From Cohnella nanjingensis (GTDB lineage Bacteria; Bacillota; Bacilli; Paenibacillales; Paenibacillaceae), in the NCBI RefSeq assembly GCF_014212125.1, contig NZ_JACJVP010000074.1:1-46400 (forward strand): a stretch of DNA of 46,400 nucleotides, given 5' to 3'. This document shows positions 10,065 through 17,943 of this stretch, in pieces. Numbering within the stretch: the stretch's first letter is position 1; every line of letters starts with the position of its first letter. The notes under the pieces are model-generated. The model ran no database searches, had not been told where the DNA came from, and saw only the letters and a list, made by a program, of their open reading frames with translations. The translations under genes and the position numbers were made by a program.

Positions 10065-10388
10065 GGCGTTCGCCAGCCCCGCATTTGGCCAAATCGAGTC
10101 GCCCGCGCGCATTTGCGAAGATCCGCGAACGTTTAGGGCATGGAGAAAAGCGCACGCCAGCCCCTTTGGACGCGGACGGTCAAGAAACTTCGAGACGCAA
10201 TGTCCCTATGGATCTCAACATCGCCAAGCAGGCCGGCAGACTCGTATCTACCAGCCTCTCGGAATGCCGTTGCTTTCCCGAGAGAGCGCCGCATCCCGCG
10301 GAAGAGGAGCGAAGGGGATCGCGGGGGGAGGGAACTCCCTCTTCCGAGCAAAACGGAATCTTGGCCTGTCGTAACCTTAGGGCGGCTC
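10065..10388. other. Intergenic stretch with two hairpins, no gene seen
   Basis: No convincing coding frame was found: the short open frames have unusual composition and no ribosome sites. Two inverted repeats stand out. One is CTCTCGG (10256-10262) with CCGAGAG (10278-10284). The other is CGGAAGAGG (10299-10307) with CCTCTTCCG (10338-10346), enclosing a G-rich run. They could belong to a small RNA or to the long leader region upstream of addB, but there is no supporting homology that I recognise. Confidence 0.35.
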
Positions 10389-10863
10389 TATCCAGTTTTT
10401 TGGGGTTTACGCGCCGTGACGGATTTAGGACGGCGTAACCCGATTTTTCGGGTTACACGGTGCTGAGACGGCTTCTGGGCGGCTCTAACCCGATTTTTTC
10501 GGGTTACACGGTGCCGAGACGGCTTCTGAGCGGCTCTAACCCGATTTTTTTCCGGTTACACGGTGCCGAGACGGCTTCTGGGCGGCTGTAACCCGATTTC
10601 TTCGGGTTACGCAATGCCGTGACGGCCATTGAGCGGCTTTAACCCGATTTTTTCGGGTTACGCAGTGCCGTGACGGCTATTGAGCGGCTTTAACCCGATT
10701 TTTTCGGGTTGCACGGTGCCATGACGGCCATTGAGCGGCTTTAACCCGATTTCTTCGGGTTAGGCAATGCCGTGACGGCCATTGAGCGGCCTTAACCCGA
10801 TTTCTTCGGGTTACACGGTGCCGAGACGGCTTCTGGGCGGGCCGTGACCCGATTTCGGGTTAC
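10389..10863. repeat. Tandem array of ten ~51-bp units, each with a TAACCCGA...TCGGGTTA hairpin
   Basis: Units start at 10389 (degenerate), 10436, 10486, 10537, 10589, 10640, 10691, 10742, 10793 and 10845 (truncated). Spacing is 50-52 bases except the first (47). Each unit begins with an 8-base inverted repeat, TAACCCGA and TCGGGTTA, around a T-rich loop, followed by a GC-rich linker. Two linker types occur: type A (CACGGTGCCGAGACGGCTTC) after units 2-4 and 9, and type B (CAATGCCGTGACGGCCATTG) after units 5, 6 and 8, with unit 7 a hybrid. The variable period breaks any reading frame, so coding is unlikely. There are no unique spacers, so this is not a CRISPR array. Confidence 0.95.
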
Positions 10864-10920
10864 GCGGCGACGAGAGACGATGGCCATCCGCGAAACCCGC
10901 TGTCTACGCGCAATCCACCT

Positions 10921-11084
10921 CTCGCGTGGTCGTCCGCCTTTCTCACGCAGCTATCTGCTTCCTCGCGTGGTCGTCCGCCTTTCTCACGCAGCTATCTGCT
11001 TCCTCGCGTGGTCGTTCGCCTTTCTCACGCAGCTATCTGCTTCCTCGCGTGGTCGTCCGCCTTTCTCACGCAGCTATCTGCTTC
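10921..11084. repeat. Tandem array of four 41-bp units
   Basis: Four head-to-tail copies of a 41-base unit start at 10921, 10962, 11003 and 11044. Each begins CTCGCGTGGTCGT and ends GCAGCTATCTGCTTC. The third copy has one substitution (CGTT for CGTC). A six-base start of a fifth copy (CTCGCG) follows at 11085. The unit is unrelated in sequence to the 51-bp array just upstream and has no strong internal dyad. Because 41 is not a multiple of three, the three reading frames rotate through the copies, which produces spurious open frames. The near-identity suggests recent expansion. Confidence 0.95.
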
Positions 11085-11183
11085 CTCGCGCAGACCCCCG
11101 CTTGCATCCACGCTCCGCCACCCACTGCCAGCTCTCCTTACCAACTCTCCTTACCAGCCCCCCTTGCAGCTTCCCCCAACGAA
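11085..11183. other. Low-complexity C/T-rich intergenic stretch
   Basis: Between the 41-bp array and the hairpins that follow the methyltransferase gene, the plus strand is pyrimidine-rich. It holds a short imperfect direct repeat built on CTCCTTACCA (about 11134-11156). No gene or promoter was recognised. Confidence 0.4.
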
Positions 11184-11264
11184 CAAGAGGCCGCCTTCCA
11201 GCCGAGAACCGGCTGAAAAGTAGCCTCTTGCGCGTTGGCGAAGCGGCGCAAGCCGCTTTTCGCC
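11184..11264 (-). terminator. Hairpins after the rRNA methyltransferase gene, possible terminator
   Basis: Directly after the stop codon, GGCG-AAGCGGC (11237-11247) can pair with GCCGCTT-TT-CGCC (11252-11264). Further down, CAAGAGGC (11184-11191) pairs with GCCTCTTG (11223-11230) around an inner AGCCG/CGGCT stem. No strong U-run follows the outer hairpin on the minus strand, so factor-independent termination is only possible. Confidence 0.4.
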
Positions 11265-12650
11265 TTACAGACTCTTGCGGCTGCGCACCTCGAAAATGCC
11301 GAACTTCAGGTAGTGGCCTTCCTCGACGCCGCCGAGCTGCGGGTGATCCTTGCCCGCGCCGCGCCATTCGACGCGGCGGAGCGTCTTGCCGGCGTCCTGC
11401 GCCGCTTCGAGCAGCGTCTCGAGGAACAAGTCCGGGCGTACGTGGTACGAACAGCTGGCCGTCACGAGATAGCCGCCTTCGTTGATGAGCTTCATCGCGT
11501 GCAGGTTGATGTCCTTGTAGCCGCGGATCGCGCTGGGCACGGCCCGCTTGGTCTTGGCGAAGGCCGGCGGATCGAGGATGATGACGTCCCACGTGCGGCC
11601 CTGCTGCTCCAACGGCTTGGACGTATCGACCTTGCCTGCGCCGCCGGCGCGCGCGGCGCGGGCTTCCCGGCCGCCGACCTGCTGCCGCAAGTATTCGAAC
11701 GCGTCGGCCACGACGAATTCGACCCGGTCCGTATACCCGTTGCGCTCGACGTTGCGGCGCGCCGTCTCGATGCCGTGCTCGGAGATGTCGAGGCAGGTGA
11801 CTTTTTTGGCGCCGTATCGGCAGGCGTGCAGCGTGAAGCTCCCTGTATGCGCGAAGCATTCCAGCACCGTCGCGCCGTCCCAGTATGGGAAGGCGACTTC
11901 GTTGCCCTTGGCGTTCACCGGCACGCGCCGAACGCCCTCCTCCGTCTCCCGTTCCTGTACCGTCACGCCGCTGCGTCTCCCCCAGCCGCGCATGAGCGGC
12001 GCGATGGCCGCGCGGTTCTCGCGCTGATCGAAGAAGTAGCCGGTCTTCTGGCCGCCCTCGATGTCCACTTCCACCTTCAGACCGTTCTCCTCGATCTCCA
12101 GGTAGCGCGGGCATTCTCCGTACAGCACGCCGGTGCGCTCCTCGAGCCCTTCCAGCGTGCGGACGCCGACGTCGCTTCGTTCATAGACGCCCTTCGGCGC
12201 GAATACGTCCACCAAGGCGGGCAGCCATTGCTCGCGCGCCTTGTCCATGCCGAGCGTGAGGACCTGCACGACGAGCACGCCCGCGAACCGGTCGACGACC
12301 AGCCCCGGCAGGAAGTCGGCTTCGCCGAACACGAGCCGGCAGGATTCTTCTTCTCCTACGAAACGTTCGCGGTACTCCGCGCATTGCTTGAACCGGTCGC
12401 GGAACCAGTCTTCCGACAACGCCTCTAGCGGTCCGTAGGAGACGATGCGCACCGCGATCTGCGAGGCCGGATTCCAGTAGCCCGTCGCGAGGAATTGCCC
12501 CCGATGGTCGCGCACCTCGACCAAGCCGCCCGGCTCGCTTTCTCCCTCGGTCCGTTCGATTTCGTTCGCGAAGATCCACGGGTGTCCCAGCTCCAGCCGC
12601 GGACGGCGGGAACGGTTCAAGATGACGCGCGCTTGCGCGATATTCGTCAT
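11265..12650 (-). CDS. Class I SAM-dependent rRNA methyltransferase, PUA domain (RlmI/RlmK-like)
   Basis: This 461-residue protein has the layout of the 23S rRNA m5C methyltransferase RlmI family: an N-terminal PUA RNA-binding domain (residues about 5-75, with GHPWIFANEIE), then a Rossmann methyltransferase domain. Visible motifs are VLECFAHTGSFTLHAC (SAM binding, near 250) and VIILDPPAFAKTK (catalytic motif IV, near 350). An Arg/Ala/Gly-rich insert near 320-350 is unusual and may be a species-specific loop. I chose ATG at 12650 because AAAGGGG lies 9 bases upstream; an in-frame TTG at 12659 abuts the ribosome site. The exact target nucleotide cannot be read from sequence. Confidence 0.88.
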   Translation of the reverse strand: MTNIAQARVILNRSRRPRLELGHPWIFANEIERTEGESEPGGLVEVRDHRGQFLATGYWNPASQIAVRIVSYGPLEALSEDWFRDRFKQCAEYRERFVGEEESCRLVFGEADFLPGLVVDRFAGVLVVQVLTLGMDKAREQWLPALVDVFAPKGVYERSDVGVRTLEGLEERTGVLYGECPRYLEIEENGLKVEVDIEGGQKTGYFFDQRENRAAIAPLMRGWGRRSGVTVQERETEEGVRRVPVNAKGNEVAFPYWDGATVLECFAHTGSFTLHACRYGAKKVTCLDISEHGIETARRNVERNGYTDRVEFVVADAFEYLRQQVGGREARAARAGGAGKVDTSKPLEQQGRTWDVIILDPPAFAKTKRAVPSAIRGYKDINLHAMKLINEGGYLVTASCSYHVRPDLFLETLLEAAQDAGKTLRRVEWRGAGKDHPQLGGVEEGHYLKFGIFEVRSRKSL

Positions 12651-12698
12651 CGGCTTCAACCCCTTTCTTAAACATGTCTTGTCCTATATCCGCATAAA

Positions 12699-12737
12699 AT
12701 GGCAAGTGGATCTAACGCGAACGAGACCGCTTGCCAT
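12699..12737. promoter_or_regulatory. Inverted repeat between divergent genes
   Basis: ATGGCAAG (12699-12706) and CTTGCCAT (12730-12737) are perfect 8-base arms 23 bases apart, in the 138-base gap between the divergent methyltransferase and Na/Pi genes. It could be an operator for either gene. No clear -35/-10 pair was seen here. Confidence 0.35.
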
Positions 12738-12788
12738 TCGCTCCATCTTGTTGCGAGACCGATAATGATGCCTGAAGGAGGGCTCCTC

Positions 12789-13772
12789 ATGGTCCTAACC
12801 CTCGCCGCCTTGTCTCTCGTCGGCATGACGCTGCTCCTCGGCGGCATGAAGATCATGGAGGCCGCCTTGAAGGAATGGGCCGGAAGCCGGCTATCCGCCG
12901 CCGTAGGCAGACTGACGTCGACGCCGCTGCGCGGCTTCGCGCTCGGGACCGTCGCTTCGGCGCTCCTGCAGAGCAGCACGGCCGTCACGGTGCTCACGAT
13001 CGGCCTCGTGAACGCGGGCGTCATGCCTTTCGCCCGAAGCCTTGGCATCATCCTCGGCACGAACGTCGGGACGTGTCTAACGACGGAGCTGATGAGCCTG
13101 CAGCTGCACCGCTACGGCCTCCCGCTCCTCGCAGCCGGCTTCGCGCTATGGCTGTGGACGGCGCTCGCCGACGAGCTCGCGGTGCTGCCGAAGCTGCCCG
13201 GCGGCCTTCACGCGCCCTTCCGGTACGGCGGCGCCGCGCTGGCCGGCTTTGCCCTCCTCCTCGTCGGCTTCGCCGTCCTGCGGACGATCGGTCCCCTGCT
13301 CCAGCAGGAAGGCGCGTTCCAGCGCCTCATGACCGTCGCGGAACAGCAGCCGGTCTGGGGCTTGCTGGGCGGCGCGGCCTTGACGGCGCTCGTCCACTCC
13401 GGCTCGGCGGTCATCGGCATCGCGATGGGCCTCGCTTCGACGGACGCGCTGTCCCCCTTGACCGGCGTCGCCGTCGTGCTCGGCGCGAACGTCGGGACGT
13501 GCGTCACCGGCCTCATCGTCTCCCTGGGCGGCAGCCGAGGCGGCAAGCTCGTCGCGTTCGCGCAGATCGGTCTCAACGTCGGAGGCGCGCTGCTCTTCTA
13601 CCCGTTCATGCGGGAGCTGCTCGCGGGCGCCGCCTACCTCGCGCCCGCCGATCCCGCGGCGCAGATCGCGCACGCGCAGACGATCTTCAACCTCGCCTGC
13701 TCGGCGATCGCTTTGCCGCTGGCTTACCTGCGCCTGCGCAAACCCTCGCGGCCCGTCTATCGTTCCCGCTGA
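12789..13772 (+). CDS. Na/Pi-cotransporter II-related family protein
   Basis: This integral membrane protein of 327 residues belongs to the NptA/YjbB-type Na+/phosphate cotransporter family. Two internally repeated signature blocks are visible: LLQSSTAVTVLTIG with GTNVGTC (near residues 60-100), and VHSGSAVIGIAMG with GANVGTC (near 200-240). These match the inverted-repeat QSSS-type motifs of the family, here as QSST and HSGS. About eight hydrophobic helices are visible. Members act in sodium-coupled phosphate movement; direction and substrate are not decidable here. The start ATG at 12789 has GGAGG 7 bases upstream; longer in-frame starts at 12699 and 12768 lack one. No PhoU-like C-terminal domain is present. 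Confidence 0.85.
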   Translation: MVLTLAALSLVGMTLLLGGMKIMEAALKEWAGSRLSAAVGRLTSTPLRGFALGTVASALLQSSTAVTVLTIGLVNAGVMPFARSLGIILGTNVGTCLTTELMSLQLHRYGLPLLAAGFALWLWTALADELAVLPKLPGGLHAPFRYGGAALAGFALLLVGFAVLRTIGPLLQQEGAFQRLMTVAEQQPVWGLLGGAALTALVHSGSAVIGIAMGLASTDALSPLTGVAVVLGANVGTCVTGLIVSLGGSRGGKLVAFAQIGLNVGGALLFYPFMRELLAGAAYLAPADPAAQIAHAQTIFNLACSAIALPLAYLRLRKPSRPVYRSR

Positions 13773-13793
13773 CGGGCGGGTTCCGGGTCGCCT

Positions 13794-14939
13794 TTAATAG
13801 GTGCCGGAAGCGGCCGCCCCGCCGCCGATGATGGCGATGCCGGAGCTGGTGCCGATGCGGCTAGCGCCGGCCAGCAGCATCTTGGCGGCCGTCTCCGTGT
13901 CCCGCACGCCGCCGGAAGCCTTCACGCCGAGGCGGGACGAGACGGATGCGCGCATGAGGCGGATATCGGCCTCCGTCGCGCCGCCGGGTCCGAAGCCGGT
14001 AGACGTCTTGACGAAGTCGGCGCCCGCGGCTTCCGACAGACGGCAAGCCTCCTGCTTCAGCTCGTCCGTGAGCGCGCCCGTCTCGAGGATGACCTTGACG
14101 AGGGCGCCGCCTTGGACCGCCTGAACGACGGACGCGATATCGCGCTGCACCGAATCGAAGTCCCGATCCAACAGCTTGCCGATCGCGATCACCATGTCGA
14201 TCTCCGACGCGCCGTCCTCGACGGCGGCCGCCGCTTCGAACGCCTTGGCCCGCGTCGCGCCCGCGCCGAGCGGGAAGCCGACGACCGCGCACACCTTGAC
14301 GTCCGTGCCGGAGAGCTGCTCGCGGCATAGACGCACCCATCTTCCGTTGACGCAGACGCTGAAGAACCGATGCGCGAGCGCTTCCTCGCACAGCTTGACG
14401 AAGTCCGCGGCACGCGCTTCCGCCTTCAACAGCGTGTGATCGATGAACGACGCGACCGACTGTCCCGGCGTCCAGATCGGGAACCGGCTGGCGGGAGCGC
14501 CGTCCGCGGCGTCGGCCGGCGCGTATCCCAGCTTCTGCAGCGCCTGCCGGAGCACCTCGTCGTTGTTGTCGTATCCGCCGGACCGCTGCAGCCGCCAGCT
14601 CTCCTCGGGCGCATACCAAGCGACGCCCTTGATCTCTTCGACCTGGGCTTGCAGCGCGCCTTCGCTCGCTTCGACCAGATAGTAGTGCACTTCCTTCTGC
14701 ACGGTGACCCGATCGGCCGTCTCGTACTGGTACCGGATGACCGACAACGGCCCGCGAATGGCGCCGACGATGCCCGTCTCCTCCCGGATCTCCCGCAGAG
14801 CCGTCTCTTCGATCGTCTCGCCTTGCTCCATCTTTCCCTTGGCCAGCGTCATCTTGCCGAACCGATCCTCGATCAGCTGCACTTCGACTTTGCCGTTCCG
14901 GTTGCGGTAGACCACGCCGCCTGCCGATATCTCCTTCAT
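13794..14939 (-). CDS. deoC: NUDIX hydrolase - deoxyribose-phosphate aldolase fusion protein
   Basis: A single 381-residue frame joins two enzymes. Residues 1-140 are a NUDIX hydrolase with a perfect Nudix box at 35-57 (G-x5-E-x7-REIREETGI). Residues about 161-375 are a class I deoxyribose-phosphate aldolase, which splits 2-deoxyribose 5-phosphate into glyceraldehyde 3-phosphate and acetaldehyde. Its catalytic residues are kept: Asp248 (EIDMV), Schiff-base Lys311 (FVKTSTGF) and Lys340 (VKASGG). The linker (141-160) is Ala/Pro-rich. ATG at 14939 has GAGGAGG 7 bases upstream. DeoC is usually a separate ~220-residue protein, so the fusion is uncommon. A nucleotide-cleaning NUDIX domain feeding a deoxyribose salvage enzyme is a sensible pairing, but this is inference. 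Confidence 0.9.
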   Translation of the reverse strand: MKEISAGGVVYRNRNGKVEVQLIEDRFGKMTLAKGKMEQGETIEETALREIREETGIVGAIRGPLSVIRYQYETADRVTVQKEVHYYLVEASEGALQAQVEEIKGVAWYAPEESWRLQRSGGYDNNDEVLRQALQKLGYAPADAADGAPASRFPIWTPGQSVASFIDHTLLKAEARAADFVKLCEEALAHRFFSVCVNGRWVRLCREQLSGTDVKVCAVVGFPLGAGATRAKAFEAAAAVEDGASEIDMVIAIGKLLDRDFDSVQRDIASVVQAVQGGALVKVILETGALTDELKQEACRLSEAAGADFVKTSTGFGPGGATEADIRLMRASVSSRLGVKASGGVRDTETAAKMLLAGASRIGTSSGIAIIGGGAAASGTY

Positions 14940-14964
14940 TCCGACTCCTCCTCGTATGTACAAC

Positions 14965-15016
14965 AAAAGATTTCAGCCCGGCGCGGCGCCGAAGCTCGGC
15001 TCGGCCGGGTGAAATC
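14965..15016 (-). terminator. Rho-independent terminator after mtaB
   Basis: On the minus strand GATTTCACCCGGC (15016-15004) pairs with GCCGGGCTGAAATC (14982-14969), with one bulge, and is followed by TTTTGTTG. It closes the prmA - protease - rsmE - mtaB operon and separates it from the NUDIX-DeoC gene. Confidence 0.8.
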
Positions 15017-15032
15017 CTCGACGCTTACTCTC

Positions 15033-16385
15033 TTAGACGTTCGCCGCGAGCGCCGCTCCCGCCCCGTCCAGCACCTCAAGCAGTTCCCCGCGAACCTCGT
15101 TGACGCCGCCTTCCGCGATGCGGACGCGGCACAGCTTGCCGACGAGCGACGGATCTCCTTGGAACACGACGTTCAGATAATTGTCGGAATGGCCGGACAT
15201 GAGTCCGCTCCCGGCCTCCCCTTTCTCGCCGCGTTCGGGAATGATCTCGACGACCCGGCCGACCCAGTCTTGGGCGTACGCCGCCTGCATTCGCTCCGAC
15301 AGATCGATCAGCTGGTGAACGCGTTCGTGCTTCACGTCCTCGTCGACCTGGTCCTCCATGCGCGCGGCGGGCGTGCCCGTCCGCTTGGAGTAAGGGAACA
15401 CGTGCATCTCGGCGAAGCCGATGCGCTCCATGAAGCGGAAGCCGTTCTCGTAGTGCGCCTCCGTCTCCCCGGGGAAGCCGACGATCACGTCGGTCGTGAT
15501 CGCGACGCCCGGCATCGCCGCCTTGATCTTCGCGATCTTCTCTTCGAATTCGGCGGTCGTATACTTCCGCCGCATCCGCTTCAGAATCTCGTCGTCCCCG
15601 GCCTGCAGCGGGATGTGCAGATGACGGCACATCTTCGGCGAGCTGTTGAGGACGGCGATCATCCCGTCGTCGATCTGGCTCGCCTCGATCGAGCTGATTC
15701 GGATCCGCTCGAGCCCCTCGATCCGGTCCAAGTCGGCCAGCAGATCGCTCAGCCGGTAGTTTTCCAGATCGTCGCCGTAGCCGCCGGTATGGATGCCGGT
15801 GAGCACGATCTCCTTGTAGCCGGACGCCGCGAGCTGCCGCGCCTGGCTCAGCACGCTCTGCGGGTCCCGGCTGCGGGACAGGCCGCGCGACCAGGGAATG
15901 ATGCAGAAGGTGCAGAAGTTGTTGCAGCCTTCCTGAATCTTCAGGAACGCGCGGGTATGATCCGCGAAGTCCGGCACGTCGAGCTCTTCGAACTCGCGCG
16001 TCTTCATGATGTTGCGCACGGCGTTGATGGGCTTCCGTTCCGCCCGGATCTCCGCGACGTACGTCATCAGCTTGTCGCGGTCCTGGGTGCCGACGACGAG
16101 ATCCACGCCCTCGATCGCCATGATCTCCGCGGGCGACGTCTGCGCGTAGCAGCCGGTCACCGCGATGACGGCGTCCGGATTGCGGCGCACGGCGCGGCGA
16201 ATGATCTGCCGGCTCTTCTTGTCGCCGGTATTCGTGACGGTGCACGTGTTGATGACGTAGACGTCGGCCGTGGAAGCCTCGAAGTCGACTTGCTCGTAGC
16301 CTTCGTTCTTGAACAGCTGCCACATCGCTTCCGTATCGTAGAAGTTGACTTTGCAGCCTAACGTATAGAATGCCACTTTGGACAT
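15033..16385 (-). CDS. mtaB: tRNA t6A37 methylthiotransferase MtaB
   Basis: MtaB is a radical SAM methylthiotransferase that converts t6A to ms2t6A at position 37 of certain tRNAs. The 450-residue protein has three parts. The N-terminal UPF0004 domain carries cluster cysteines C11, C48 and C79. The radical SAM core has C154, C158 and C161 in EGCNNFCTFC. A C-terminal TRAM domain starts near residue 380. MtaB is favoured over MiaB because of the N-terminal FYTLGCKVN and the operon with prmA and rsmE, a grouping common in Bacillota. The ribosome site GGGAGGA sits in the 3' end of rsmE, and the two genes are only 6 bases apart. Confidence 0.93.
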   Translation of the reverse strand: MSKVAFYTLGCKVNFYDTEAMWQLFKNEGYEQVDFEASTADVYVINTCTVTNTGDKKSRQIIRRAVRRNPDAVIAVTGCYAQTSPAEIMAIEGVDLVVGTQDRDKLMTYVAEIRAERKPINAVRNIMKTREFEELDVPDFADHTRAFLKIQEGCNNFCTFCIIPWSRGLSRSRDPQSVLSQARQLAASGYKEIVLTGIHTGGYGDDLENYRLSDLLADLDRIEGLERIRISSIEASQIDDGMIAVLNSSPKMCRHLHIPLQAGDDEILKRMRRKYTTAEFEEKIAKIKAAMPGVAITTDVIVGFPGETEAHYENGFRFMERIGFAEMHVFPYSKRTGTPAARMEDQVDEDVKHERVHQLIDLSERMQAAYAQDWVGRVVEIIPERGEKGEAGSGLMSGHSDNYLNVVFQGDPSLVGKLCRVRIAEGGVNEVRGELLEVLDGAGAALAANV

Positions 16386-16391
16386 GGCCGA

Positions 16392-17159
16392 TTATCCTCC
16401 CATCTCTCCGGACTCGTATCCGATCGCGGCGAGCGCGACCAGCGCGGCCGTCTCCGTCCGCAAGATGCGCCTGCCGAGCCCGACGCATGCGGCGCCGGCG
16501 GCTTGGGCCTGCTCCGCTTCCTGCGGCGCGAAGCCGCCTTCGGGACCGACGACCAGCAGCACGCGAGGCTGCGCGTCCGCGCCGAGGGATTGCCGGAAAC
16601 GCAGCAGCGCGGGCCGCAGCCCCTCGCCCCGGCGACCTTCCTCTTCATAACAGAGCCAGACCTGGTCGTAATCCGGGAAGCTCGCCAGGAGCGCCTTCCA
16701 GGTCATGACGCCGCCGACTTCCGGCAGCTTGCCGCGGTGGGCCTGCTCGGCCGCTTCCTTCGCGATTTTGCGCCAGCGCTCGAGCCGCTTCGCTTCCTTG
16801 CGCTCGTCGTATTGCACGACGGTTCGCCGGGACAGAAAAGGCAAGAACGCAGCCGCGCCGGCTTCCGTTCCCTTCTGGATGACGGTCTCGAATTTGTCGC
16901 CCTTGGGCAGGCTCTGCGCGACCGTCACGCGCCAGGCCATCTCGGACTCGGACGCGCGCCGCTCCACGATCCGCCCGACGACCCGGCCGGGTTCGATCGC
17001 GGCGACTTCGGCCACGCATTCGCGTCCCTCGCCGTCGCAGGCGATGAACGCCTCGCCAGCCTTCGCCCGCATGACGGTCGCCAAATGCCGGGCGTCGTCT
17101 CCCTCCAGGGTGACCTCCCGCTCGGAAAGCCGAGCGGGCGTAACGAAATATCGCTGCAT
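16392..17159 (-). CDS. rsmE: 16S rRNA m3U1498 methyltransferase RsmE
   Basis: RsmE methylates N3 of U1498 in 16S rRNA. The 255-residue protein has an N-terminal PUA-like domain (MQRYFV..., residues 1-70) and a C-terminal SPOUT (trefoil-knot) methyltransferase domain. The SAM-binding knot sequences are VVGPEGGF and LGRRILRTETA, both typical. ATG at 17159 is chosen because it begins the conserved MQRYFV segment and has GAGAGG about 10 bases upstream; 13 extra residues are possible from 17198 but are not conserved in character. It lies in the operon with prmA and mtaB, which also modify the translation apparatus. Confidence 0.93.
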   Translation of the reverse strand: MQRYFVTPARLSEREVTLEGDDARHLATVMRAKAGEAFIACDGEGRECVAEVAAIEPGRVVGRIVERRASESEMAWRVTVAQSLPKGDKFETVIQKGTEAGAAAFLPFLSRRTVVQYDERKEAKRLERWRKIAKEAAEQAHRGKLPEVGGVMTWKALLASFPDYDQVWLCYEEEGRRGEGLRPALLRFRQSLGADAQPRVLLVVGPEGGFAPQEAEQAQAAGAACVGLGRRILRTETAALVALAAIGYESGEMGG

Positions 17160-17253
17160 CGTCGATTGTCCTCTCGCTTGTTGTCCATCCCCCATCATAC
17201 CGCGATTCGCCTAACCGCGCTACAGGCGTCCGCCATTCGCCAGCATCTGGGAA

Positions 17254-17943
17254 TCAGGCGGTCAGCAGCGTACGGCCGATACCGAGGATGCGTACGAAGA
17301 ACTCCGCCATCCCTTCGATAATCGGGTTTCCGAGCGAGAACAGCGGGGTCAAGGTCACCGCGCGAAGCGGCGGCAGGAAGATAAAGAGCAGGAAGATAAA
17401 AGCGCCCCATTGCTCGTACTGCACCAGCTTCATCCGCAAACGCAGCGAAGCGAATTCCTCGACGATCCGGTAGCCGTCGAGCGGCGGCAGCGGAATGAGG
17501 TTGAATAGGAACAACGTCACGTTGATGCTGACGAAGTATTTGATCAAAAACGTGCTGACCGTTTGGTACAGCGCGTCCGAATGATCGAAGGCGTGGAGTT
17601 TGATCATGAGAAAATAAAGGAACAATCCGATAAAGGCCATCAATAGGTTGCTTACCGGTCCGGCCGCGGTGACCATGATGCTCATCAGCCGGGGCCGCTT
17701 GAACCGGCTGCGGCGGACGGGCACCGGCTTCGCCCAGCCGAAGCCGGCGACGAGCAGGAACAGCAGCCCGAACAGGTCGATATGCGCCATCGGATTCAAG
17801 GTGACCCGGCCTTGTTCGTAGGCCGTCGTGTCCCCGAACTTGTAGGCGGTCCATGCGTGCGCGTATTCATGCACGGTGAAGGCGATCAGCATCGTCAGAA
17901 TGACGAAGGGCAGTTCCGCGAGCGGGAACCAGAAGAAGCTCAT
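17254..17943 (-). CDS. Site-2 protease family membrane metalloprotease (M50)
   Basis: This 229-residue polytopic membrane protein carries the S2P zinc motif HEYAH (H25, E26, H29) in the first helix and the third ligand in PLPPLDGYRI (D156). Together with NPMAHID near residues 50-56, this matches the short, PDZ-less M50 group found next to translation genes in Bacillota. Substrate is unknown; members without PDZ domains are poorly characterised. Its ATG at 17943 is immediately next to the prmA stop (17944), with GGGAGG 7 bases upstream, so it is co-transcribed with prmA. Confidence 0.88.
   Translation of the reverse strand: MSFFWFPLAELPFVILTMLIAFTVHEYAHAWTAYKFGDTTAYEQGRVTLNPMAHIDLFGLLFLLVAGFGWAKPVPVRRSRFKRPRLMSIMVTAAGPVSNLLMAFIGLFLYFLMIKLHAFDHSDALYQTVSTFLIKYFVSINVTLFLFNLIPLPPLDGYRIVEEFASLRLRMKLVQYEQWGAFIFLLFIFLPPLRAVTLTPLFSLGNPIIEGMAEFFVRILGIGRTLLTA

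Noticed and set aside
8354..10438. Plus-strand frame of 694 codons opposite addB and its upstream region
   Set aside because: Antisense to a gene with P-loop, nuclease and iron-sulfur motifs; composition is a shadow pattern and no ribosome site was seen.
10389..11084. CRISPR array
   Set aside because: Repeats are head-to-tail with no unique spacers and no cas genes are present.
10844..11485. Plus-strand frames through the 41-bp repeats
   Set aside because: The translated repeats are a by-product of tandem DNA copies whose 41-base period rotates the frame; they run on into the antisense of the methyltransferase gene.
14370..16361. 663-codon plus-strand frame opposite mtaB and the NUDIX-DeoC gene
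   Set aside because: Spans two minus-strand genes and their terminator, with no known domain.
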